A DNA stretch of 64,000 nucleotides from Phormidium tenue FACHB-1050 (GTDB lineage Bacteria; Cyanobacteriota; Cyanobacteriia; Pseudanabaenales; Pseudanabaenaceae): assembly GCF_014696925.1 (NCBI RefSeq), contig NZ_JACJQY010000007.1, positions 1 through 64,000 on the forward strand, read 5' to 3'. Positions 34,373 to 42,900 of the stretch are shown here, in pieces (positions within the stretch are counted from its first letter, which is position 1; each line of letters starts with the position of its first letter). Position numbers and translations under genes: made by a program. The notes beneath the pieces are model-generated. The model ran no database searches, was not told the origin of the DNA, and saw only the letters and a program-made list of their open reading frames with translations.

Positions 34373-34387
34373 TCTTCTTGGCTCATG

Positions 34388-34435
34388 CTTGTCAATGCAG
34401 ATAACATTCTTGGATGAATATCTACATTGACAAGC
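34388..34435 (-). terminator. Hairpin after the SAP-domain gene
   Basis: Stem GCTTGTCAATG-AGATA / TATCT-CATTGACAAGC with one bulge per arm and a 14-base loop. Confidence 0.65.
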
Positions 34436-34448
34436 TTTCTCTTGCAAA

Positions 34449-34865
34449 CTAGGCGGTTAAGTAGAAGATCAAGTCCTTCTTCTTCAGTTTTCGCCAGTTA
34501 GGTATTTTGCGTTCTCTGGCTAAGGGTCTTAGTTCTTGGACGGTCATTTTCGTGAGTGGCTTAGTCGCGACGGTCGCTATGATTTCTGTATTTGTTGCCT
34601 TGACTGCCGATTCTAAGTTCGGGGCTGCTTTTGCTGAGGGTAAAGATACTGTTGCATCTGGTAGCACTGAGTTTGTGGCTGTTAGATTCCTGACTGTGGC
34701 TTCAGGTATTTGCCCCTGAGAATTTAGAAGCGATTGATCGGTGGGTTCAGTCCCTAGAAACGATAGTAGAGCGTAGGTTAGTGCGGTCACTAATCCCAGT
34801 AATGCGATGAGGCTGATTGTTACGATCGCTTCGGTTGCGATCTCGAATAATGATTGAGTTTTCAT
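34449..34865 (-). CDS. Membrane-anchored SAP/Rho-N-like protein
   Basis: A 138-residue protein. A single N-terminal transmembrane helix (about residues 12-36, AIVTISLIALLGLVTALTYA) leads into a low-complexity Ser/Thr/Ala linker. The final ~32 residues, MTVQELRPLARERKIPNW then KLKKKDLIFYL, have the two-helix pattern of SAP or Rho-N domains, which bind DNA or RNA. The protein could tether plasmid DNA or RNA to the membrane, but this is inference. No partner is obvious next to it. Confidence 0.65.
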   Translation of the reverse strand: MKTQSLFEIATEAIVTISLIALLGLVTALTYALLSFLGTEPTDQSLLNSQGQIPEATVRNLTATNSVLPDATVSLPSAKAAPNLESAVKATNTEIIATVATKPLTKMTVQELRPLARERKIPNWRKLKKKDLIFYLTA

Positions 34866-34967
34866 GGGTTTCCTGATCGGGGTTAATGCTGTTTAATTTT
34901 GCTGAGAAATGGTTCTAGCGATCTTTGCAATTCCAATCGAATTTGAGCGCGATCGCTAGACTGATTT

Positions 34968-35420
34968 TTAGTTCAATTGTCTGGCTGCGTTTTTTTTAGA
35001 GAAGATATAGGGGAAGTCTTCGTGCAGGCTTTCCAACTGATTCTCAACAATTCGCCGACAATTTGCCCGATCTGTGGTGCACTGATTCATGGCGGCTTTG
35101 GCGAAATACTCGGCACTGGTCAGCATTTCCACTACACCTGTGCCAATTTTCGAGATTTGGTCGGGGTGTTGGCTGAGATATGCGCCTAGTTCTTGAACGC
35201 TGTCTCTCACTGCATCCAATATCGAATCTTGGTTCTGCACTGTTCGCTTTGTGCCGTCTCGAAAGGTTAATAGTTTTGTGCCGTCTGTTAAATCGGTGAC
35301 TTTTGCATTCATCGATTTGGCTAGGTCTATTAGCTGTTTGGTCGTCTTCAGACAGCGTGATTTCGATCTAAATACCTGCGCCTGTGTTCGGCCTGTCAAT
35401 GCACTTATTGCTATTTCCAT
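34968..35420 (-). CDS. Hypothetical protein, 150 aa
   Basis: A basic, mainly helical protein with no recognised family. Two cysteines in the last third (NQCTTDRANC) and a K/R-rich start are visible. Its leader holds a copy of the shared motif. It is the first of the minus-strand genes transcribed from this end of the block. Confidence 0.5.
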   Translation of the reverse strand: MEIAISALTGRTQAQVFRSKSRCLKTTKQLIDLAKSMNAKVTDLTDGTKLLTFRDGTKRTVQNQDSILDAVRDSVQELGAYLSQHPDQISKIGTGVVEMLTSAEYFAKAAMNQCTTDRANCRRIVENQLESLHEDFPYIFSKKNAARQLN

Positions 35421-35438
35421 AAGATTGTTTTTCCTAAT

Positions 35439-35473
35439 TTGTCAATCGTCATGGACTTCAAGCGTAAGCGCTC
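35439..35473 (-). promoter_or_regulatory. Shared leader motif, copy at the 150-aa gene
   Basis: Minus-strand sequence GCGCTTACGCTTGAAGTCC then ATGACGATTGACAA, ending about 18 bases before the start codon. That distance is too short for its TTGACA to act as a -35 box, so the motif probably lies within the transcript or overlaps the operator region. Confidence 0.55.
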
Positions 35474-35574
35474 TTCCTATTTTGGGATAAGTTATGAAGT
35501 TCCTCTATGCTTATCTCAGCGTGACCTAGCCTATGCTATTCATGTTCCCTATCAATATCAACGGGTAAATGAGA

Positions 35575-35722
35575 TTATCGTCGTCGCGGCATTGCGCCTA
35601 GCATGGCTTTACGCTTGGCTCGGTTCTTTTCCACTTCGGCTGATTTCTGGTTCGCTTGGTTTGACAGATAGTTCGCGGAATTCAAGCAGGGTGCGCTCGT
35701 GTAAATCTACGGATTGACAAAA
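35575..35722 (-). pseudogene. Relic of an RNA polymerase-like gene 1 paralogue
   Basis: The minus strand encodes SVDLHERTLLEFRELSVKP, nearly the same as PVDLHERTLLEFRELFVKP in the 788-aa polymerase-like protein, and the DNA is similarly conserved. After a frame change it continues NQKSAEVEKNRAKRKAM and a basic tail to a stop at 35575-35577. The rest of the gene is missing. The remaining part of 35421-35829 shows no other gene. Confidence 0.65.
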
Positions 35723-35829
35723 ATCAAAACAAGGTACATTCACATCAAAATCAAAGTCTGAAATACTATAGACAAAATTATAAACACAATCTAAGATATT
35801 TGCTAAATAACTACTATATCTCGTCAAAT

Positions 35830-37812
35830 ATGGCTAAATACGAAAGCCAGCGTAAAATTGAAAATAATTGGGTCACTATAGCTCTACATAGCAATGTTGA
35901 TCATGCGAAAAAAGTATTAGTTGAGAAGTATTCAGATCGAGAAGTTCGTATAATTGATAGCCGCACTCAAGAAGTTATATTTCCTTCACGGGAAATAGTT
36001 GTCAAAGACCAACCTAGCAGAAAGAATAAAGATACTACTTCTGAAAAAGAATTTAAGGAAGCCTTAAAAAAATGCTCAACAGCTTCAAAAAGGGCTTACG
36101 ACACAAGTTTAGTCTACTACACCAGAGTTTCACAAATACTTGAGAAACTCGAAAAAAATTTAGATGAAATTGCCCCCCAATTATTAGCCGATAAAGATGC
36201 GGCTAAATACCTTTTTGGCGAAACGGTTAGACAAATAACTACTGAAATAAGCGATCAATCTACAACAAAACTAGACGACCTAAAAAGATATCTCGACAAA
36301 CAGAAAGAACACCTAAAAGATTTTACTGTTGTATTGTTTGGAAAAACAAAAGCGGGTAAAAGCACAATTCGGGAAGCATTTACTCGTGGTGATGGCGGTA
36401 CAATTGGAAAAGGAGCGCAACGTACAACTCAAGATGTTAAAGAATATGAATGGCAAGGACTGCGTTTAATTGATACTCCTGGGATAGAAGCTTATAAAGG
36501 AGAAGAAGATAAACGTAAAGCAATGGAAATCACCCGTGAAGCTGATATGGTAATTTTTCTTGTTAGCGATGACTCAATCCAGCCTAAAGAATTTGAAGCT
36601 ATGGCTTGGTTAAAACAAATCAATAAATACTTTTTCATTCTTTTAAATGTCAAAGAAAAACTTGATAACAAGAAAAGAATTGAGAGATTTATTAAAGCAC
36701 CTGAGAAAATCTTTGACACTAAAAGATTACAAGAACACGAACAACGTATCAAAGAAAATGTTGCTAACATTTTTGAAGTAGAAAAAGTCGATATTGTTTA
36801 TATTCAAGCACTTGCAGCATTTTTGAGTACCCAAAATGAATACTTAGACTATTCAGATGAACTTTGGAATTTAAGTCGTGTTGAAAAAGTTTACAATTTA
36901 ATTACTAAAGAGATTGTCAAAACAGGCTATCAGAAAAGAGTGCTAACAATTTGTAATGGAGTTGTCAATTTTATTGACGATATTATTAGGTCTCTCAATA
37001 CACATCGAAAATCACTTGAGGTACAAGTTGGATTTATGAATGATGAATTACCAAACCTAGAGAAAGAACTTCAAAAAATATCTAAAGAAGGCAATCAAAG
37101 GATTGAAAGAAAATGCAAGGAAAAATTCGATAAAATTCGAGGGTGGATTCCTAGATTTGTTGATAATTATTTAGGTAAAGAGGGCGCTCAACTGGAATAT
37201 CAAAAGAGAATAAACAAGGAGACTGAATATATTCAAAAAGAAATGGAGGGATTATTTCAAGAACTAGTCAATAAAGTAAAAGAAGCATTAAAAGAATTTG
37301 AGAAAGAGTATATGTATGACATGGGAACAATCAAAATTGATCCTCCTGAAATTAATAATTTCCAAAAAGATTATACAGATGACACTTTAAGGTATGTGAG
37401 CATGGGTTTGGGGGCAACTTCTGCAATCGCAGTAGGAATAGCAGCTTTTGCAGGAGCAAATTTCTGGAATCCTATTGGCTGGGTTGCAGGTATCGCATCT
37501 GTTGTGGTTGGTATCTTTGGCTGGCTATTTGGTAGCGGTAATGATGAGCGTAGGGCTTGGCAAAGGCAAAAACAAGAGGCAAAAGATTTACTATATAGAA
37601 AACTGCATACATCAGAAAATGAAATCGTTAAGTCTTATCAAGATTTACTACAAAAGTACATTACTTCAAGGCAAAATGAGGAACTGAAACGAATTAAAAC
37701 CTATATAAACCAATTATCTAAAATCTCTAATGAGTTGTATATTTTTGGTATACAACCATTGAAAGAACAAAATGTTAAGCTAATTTCAGTCAGGGATCTT
37801 ATGGCTAAATAA
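35830..37812 (+). CDS. Dynamin-like GTPase 1
   Basis: A 660-residue protein starting MAKYESQ. The GTPase domain has G1 GKTKAGKST (about 171-179), a threonine-containing switch (RTTQD), G3 DTPGI and a degenerate G4 region (NVKEK). Long coiled-coil segments follow, then two adjacent hydrophobic stretches (YVSMGLGATSAIAVGIAAF; WVAGIASVVVGIFGWLFG), the membrane paddle expected of bacterial dynamins. The first ~60 residues form a small separate domain. It is clearly AT-richer than the flanking plasmid genes. With the next gene it forms a tandem pair, like other bacterial dynamin pairs that remodel membranes and in some cases protect against phage. Confidence 0.82.
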   Translation: MAKYESQRKIENNWVTIALHSNVDHAKKVLVEKYSDREVRIIDSRTQEVIFPSREIVVKDQPSRKNKDTTSEKEFKEALKKCSTASKRAYDTSLVYYTRVSQILEKLEKNLDEIAPQLLADKDAAKYLFGETVRQITTEISDQSTTKLDDLKRYLDKQKEHLKDFTVVLFGKTKAGKSTIREAFTRGDGGTIGKGAQRTTQDVKEYEWQGLRLIDTPGIEAYKGEEDKRKAMEITREADMVIFLVSDDSIQPKEFEAMAWLKQINKYFFILLNVKEKLDNKKRIERFIKAPEKIFDTKRLQEHEQRIKENVANIFEVEKVDIVYIQALAAFLSTQNEYLDYSDELWNLSRVEKVYNLITKEIVKTGYQKRVLTICNGVVNFIDDIIRSLNTHRKSLEVQVGFMNDELPNLEKELQKISKEGNQRIERKCKEKFDKIRGWIPRFVDNYLGKEGAQLEYQKRINKETEYIQKEMEGLFQELVNKVKEALKEFEKEYMYDMGTIKIDPPEINNFQKDYTDDTLRYVSMGLGATSAIAVGIAAFAGANFWNPIGWVAGIASVVVGIFGWLFGSGNDERRAWQRQKQEAKDLLYRKLHTSENEIVKSYQDLLQKYITSRQNEELKRIKTYINQLSKISNELYIFGIQPLKEQNVKLISVRDLMAK

Positions 37813-37870
37813 AATCAACTTAAGTTGATAAATTTTTATAAATACAGCAAATACTATACAGGAGTTACTA

Positions 37871-39529
37871 ATGTCTAAATTTCAATTCAAAGAAAAAGCC
37901 CAAAAAGTTGATAGTCTTTGTCAAGAAACTATTAAAATACTTGAATCATATCAAGATGATAAAATTGAATGTCTTTTAATCGACTTTCAAAATTTTTTCA
38001 AAGATTATCAATTACAAACTAAGCTAACCATTGCTTTTATAGGTCAATACAATGCTGGTAAATCTACCTTAATTAAGGCTTTGACAGGAGATCCGACAGT
38101 CAAAATTAGTGCTGATGTATGTACAGACTTTATAACAGAATACCCTTGGCATGATGTATTACTAGTTGATACACCAGGAATCTATGCAGGAAAAACAGAG
38201 CATGACGAAATTACTCTAGATAGAGTTTCTAGATGTGATTTGCTCGTTTTTATGGTTTCTAATGAACTGTTTAATCCTCAAGGCGGAGAATTTTTTAAGA
38301 AGGTTTGTGAAATGCAACGAGTAGGACAGATTCTTCTTGTGGTTAACAAAATGAGTGCAGGTGGTGAACCTCAATATTTAATCAAGTCAATACTAGAAGT
38401 TATTGAGCCGTATCATCCTAATGATTTTTATACTTGTTTCATTGACGCTAAATCATATTTAAACTCTCAATTAGAGCAAGATCAAGAAGAAAAAGAATTT
38501 CTCATTGAGGATTCTAATTTTGATGATTTTTTAAGTTCGCTAGAGAAGCTAATTAATAGAAATAAACTTTCTGCAAAACTTGCAACACCTCTACATCGAG
38601 CCGTTGATACACTTGATCAGGCACGAAACCTACTGAGTACCGATGATCCTACTACTCGCAATCTACTAGAGCTACTCCGCAGGAAAGTCTTAAAGTTTAA
38701 AGCTTCTCAAACTAAGTTCCAGAATGACTACCAAGCAAGACTAAATGATTTTGAACACGAAATTATCATGTTGGGGGATGCCGTTGCTAGTAAAGTTGAT
38801 GGTGAACACACTGAAGATGATGTCAATAGTGAAATCCGTAAAGCTGAACAACAAATAGAAATATTGTCACGCAGCACGACCCAAAGAATTCAATCAGATT
38901 TAGAAGAACAACTTCAAAACCTACAAATTGACCTAGAAGAACTCATGCAATCTCCACTAGGTAGATCTCTCACCGAGGAGATTGCTATTCCATCATCAGG
39001 AATCCCTAAAGGTAATAACTATGGAGTTAATTTCAGTACGGAAACATCTAACTTTTTGAAAAATTCTCCCGATTTACTTAAAAGTGTAGGTGTACTTGCT
39101 TCAGGTGTCTCTAGAGACTTTGTATACAATATTGGTAAGTTTATAGGTATTAAGTTTAAGCCTTGGGGTGCAATAAATGGCGCAAAATTTATTAATGGCT
39201 TAGGTGCGGTAATAGGTGCAGTGGGAATCGCTGTTGATATATTTATGACAATTCAAGAAAAAGAAGAAAAAGCCCGTATTGAACAAAAACTAAGAGAAGC
39301 TAGATCGAATATTAGGGAATCTTTTAGAAATCTAGCTTCTGAAATCAAAGTGGATTATGAGGCGAATATCAAACAGCAAGTTATTAATGGATTTTACTTC
39401 CACGAAATTAAGGCAGTAGAAGATCAGCAAAATGCTCTAAGAAAAGCTGATGCAAAAAAAGCTAATGCTCAAGTATTGATTACAGCTAAACTTCAAGAAA
39501 TCAAAATTGAAATCGGGAATCTTTCTTAA
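37871..39529 (+). CDS. Dynamin-like GTPase 2
   Basis: A 552-residue partner protein. G1 is GQYNAGKST (58-66), G3 DTPGI, and G4 NKMS, so the nucleotide-binding set is complete. A long helical region follows, with one hydrophobic stretch (LGAVIGAVGIAVDIFMTI, near residue 455) and a coiled C-terminal part. An AGGAG site precedes the ATG. It lies 58 bp after dynamin 1 and has the same AT-rich composition, so the two were probably acquired together. Probable heteromeric membrane-remodelling GTPase. Confidence 0.8.
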   Translation: MSKFQFKEKAQKVDSLCQETIKILESYQDDKIECLLIDFQNFFKDYQLQTKLTIAFIGQYNAGKSTLIKALTGDPTVKISADVCTDFITEYPWHDVLLVDTPGIYAGKTEHDEITLDRVSRCDLLVFMVSNELFNPQGGEFFKKVCEMQRVGQILLVVNKMSAGGEPQYLIKSILEVIEPYHPNDFYTCFIDAKSYLNSQLEQDQEEKEFLIEDSNFDDFLSSLEKLINRNKLSAKLATPLHRAVDTLDQARNLLSTDDPTTRNLLELLRRKVLKFKASQTKFQNDYQARLNDFEHEIIMLGDAVASKVDGEHTEDDVNSEIRKAEQQIEILSRSTTQRIQSDLEEQLQNLQIDLEELMQSPLGRSLTEEIAIPSSGIPKGNNYGVNFSTETSNFLKNSPDLLKSVGVLASGVSRDFVYNIGKFIGIKFKPWGAINGAKFINGLGAVIGAVGIAVDIFMTIQEKEEKARIEQKLREARSNIRESFRNLASEIKVDYEANIKQQVINGFYFHEIKAVEDQQNALRKADAKKANAQVLITAKLQEIKIEIGNLS

Positions 39530-39560
39530 AGTACTCATGCGGCAAAAGTGATAAGAAAAA

Positions 39561-39881
39561 ATGACAACTATCCCCCTAACACGCGACTTTAAAGAAACAG
39601 TTAATGCAAGAGTTCAAAGAAATTCAGCATTTGCCGCCGCTTTACTTGACGAAGCTATTTCCCTTTTCCTCAATGGCGAACCAGAAACCGCGAGACTCAT
39701 ATTGAGGGATCTCGTTAATGCCACTATCGGATTTGAAGAACTAGCGATCGCCACATCTAAGCCCAGCAAAAGCCTTCATAGAATGCTATCTGCAAAAGGA
39801 AATCCCACAATGGATAATCTCAAAGTCCTGCGTAAAACCCTTCAAGTCGATACCAAAGTTCATACTGTTGCTTGCGCTTAA
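39561..39881 (+). CDS. HTH antitoxin-like regulator (addiction-module antidote type)
   Basis: A 106-residue protein. The C-terminal half, IATSKPSKSLHRMLSAKGNP then TMDNLKVLRKTL, is the XRE helix-turn-helix of the probable addiction-module antidote family, normally the antitoxin of a RelE/HigB-type toxin. No toxin gene is visible on either side. It lies 32 bp after dynamin 2 and could act as a regulator of the dynamin pair or be an orphan left from a toxin-antitoxin unit. Confidence 0.75.
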   Translation: MTTIPLTRDFKETVNARVQRNSAFAAALLDEAISLFLNGEPETARLILRDLVNATIGFEELAIATSKPSKSLHRMLSAKGNPTMDNLKVLRKTLQVDTKVHTVACA

Positions 39882-39921
39882 AATATCTGCCATAGAAACC
39901 TCAGAACGGTCACACCCCTCA

Positions 39922-42900
39922 CTACCTTTGCTCTTGTCTCCCCTTTTGATTTTCAGCAATAACTTTAAGAGCGCGATCGACATTCTGAGCATCTTTGACA
40001 GTCACCTGACTCTGAGCAATTTCTAAACCTTTTTGCACCAGCAATGGTACATATTCGATATTTCCTTGCCTCAAGGCTTTTGTATCTAAGGTCAACGTAT
40101 CTGTAGACTGCTCCCACGTTGCCCTATATTTACCTTCATTTCCTTTACGCTCAAATACAAGATTTCCATTTTTAGATCCCACATATTCACTGGGAGTAGC
40201 CAATACTTCTCGCCACTGCGATGCGATGTGCTGGCTCAATGACTGATGATCTTTGTGCATTGCTTGCTGTGCTTTTTCGGTGATACTTTCACCTGCGATG
40301 AGGTCTTGAATACGGTCTATATATTTCTCACTCTTGCCCAAATACTCAGCGGTTCGACTCCACTCCGTTAGTTGCTGAATTTCAGCTACTTCATTACGAT
40401 CTAGTTTGATAGATTGTTGTTGTGTCGGAAATGGCACAATCTTTCCATCTACATAATCTCCTAAAGGCTGAAAGTGCATTCCCCATGTGTTGCTATGTCC
40501 TTGAAATGTCGTCAATTCCTTGGCACTATGTTTTTCCATCTGCGACCATTGCTGTTGATAGGTAACGTCTTTCAGCATTTCTGGGGTGATTTTGTACTGT
40601 TTACCCACCTGAAATGCGACTTTCTGCTCTCCTGCGATCGCGATCGCTATGTCCCCTTCCTTAAATCCATAGGCGGCATAGGGTTCATATCTCCGCGTCG
40701 TGTGACATCTACCATGTCCGCGCATTGCTTCGATACAGGTATCGACTGGCAATGAGTTCACTTCTCCATGCAGCTTTAGGGGATAAACCATCTTGATGGG
40801 TTTTCCTGTGATTTTTACTGATTGTTCAAGTTTTTCAGCAATCTCTTTTTCCTTGAAATCCTCTTGTGGGGTAGCCTGAGTATTACTCTGGGTAGCAGTA
40901 GCAACTGAGGTAAGCGCTTCTCGATCTCGCTGGGGATCGTATCGCACTCCCATCGCGGCGAGATTCTTCCATGTCATCTCGACTAAGCTTGCTTTTACAG
41001 CCTGTCCTTCATAGAGATAGGTAATTCCATTAATTCTGCCTCCTGCTTGCACTTGTGCCTTTAAACCCACGTTCTCATCGGCAAGTTTTGCCACGAATTC
41101 GGTCATTGTCGGTTGGTTTGCAGCAGCCTTGGCGATCGCTTCTTTTAATTGCGGCACAATGGCATCAAGGTTGACTGCTTCTTTGACTCGTTCTGGTGAT
41201 AATCCATGCCATATTTCAGGCAATTTGAGTGTACTTCTGTCGATCGCTAAGTCTGCATCTTTCTTGCTGGCAGAAATATGGATATTTGCAATGAACTGAC
41301 TGCCAATGGGCATATAGGCTGCATCATTGTGGACAACGCCCATATTTTCCCATTGGTCACCCGTCTGGACTTGAATTACTCTCTTGTCATAGATAGGACT
41401 TTGAGGATTGGCTTCGATTGCCATTCGGCAATTTAGGGATTCATGGGGTTGCCATTGTCGATCTTTAAGTTCGTTGGTTTCATACTGCAAGCCAATTACT
41501 TTGATTTTTTCTACCTGTAGTTCTTGCAGTTGCTTGGCGACGACTTCCGTAAACATCTTGCCTGTGATCGCGCGATTATTGTTATGCCATAGGGCAGCAG
41601 CTCGGCGATCTCTTTCGGCTTCTGGAATTGCATCCCTCTGGGTTTCCAGATATTTCTCGGCGGCAGCAAATTTGTCGTCAACGTCATTTTTGGAGATTCC
41701 TAGTTGGAATTCTAGTTTGAGGTTGGCGAAGATTTTGTCCTTTTCAAGGGTTTTCCCATAGGCAGCTAAGGTGGCTGGCGAGATTAATCCCACGTCAATT
41801 TTGTCTTGATCGATTAGGGCTACGGCTTTGTATGGATATTGTTTTTCGGTCTTCCAGTCTTTATTCTTAGCAATCTTGATATCGACAGTTTCACCTTTGC
41901 GGGCGATCTCCCAGATTGGTGACTCGCCATCGGGGTCAGTGCTAATCACGCTGACGATTTCGATTTTGTTGCCTTTGCTAGATGTTGCAGTAAGAGCAAT
42001 CCCTTCTTCATGTTCGAGACGGCTACGACTGGCGGCAGCTTCGGAGATAAGCTTGTTGTAGTGTGTGGCAATTCCCTTTGCCCATTCGCTATCTGCGGCG
42101 GTGTGGCTGTCTTTGGGGAAGATATGGTCAAAACGATTGTAGTTGCGATCGCCAATTAAACTATATTCTTTGTAAATCTGGTTGGCTTGTTCCACCATCC
42201 AGCCTACGGGGTCTTGGGTGTTAGTTTTGATGCCTTCAGTACCGATATAGGCGTAGCTATTATCTTTGTCTTTAATCCATTCGACTTGTTTGTATTTAGC
42301 GACTTTCTGACAAAATTGAAATTCATCTTCATTGACTTTTCTGGCACTTTTGGGCGTATCGACAGCACGTTGTAAGTTGACGGCGGCTAGGCTTTCTAAC
42401 TGCCACAGCAGTCTCTCGGTTTTGGCTAAACCTTGAGTTACAACAGGTGCTTTTTCTGGTTCTGGGAGTTTGGGTATGGTACTGGCGATTTGGCTGATTT
42501 CGACAATCTGGTTCCTCCATACGTCATTGAGAATGCGAAAGGGTTTCTTATCCTCTTTGTCTTCGGCAAGTAGCTTTTGGAAGTGTTTGCCTATGTCCTG
42601 CAAGTATTCGCTTCTTTCGGATTCTGGGATATATTGGGCATCCCATCGCAAGGCTTCTAGCCTCATGCCTAGATTTGCAACTCGTCCTGTGGGATTATCG
42701 GCAGCATTGACCGCAGCACTGGCTAGGTTGGCAAATCCATTGGCTGCATCGCGGGGAATCTTCTTTTCTTTTTCGACTTGAATTGGTTTGTTCTCTGGCA
42801 GATTCTTGTCAATAATCTCTTGAATTAGGGTTGGGTACTGCTCAATTGTTCTCTTGGAACTGGCTTGCTGGTCTGAGGTTAGTTGGCTAGGAATTATCCC

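Noticed and set aside
35609-35827. 72-codon minus-strand frame
   Set aside because: It is the polymerase-like relic read through non-coding DNA, not an intact gene.
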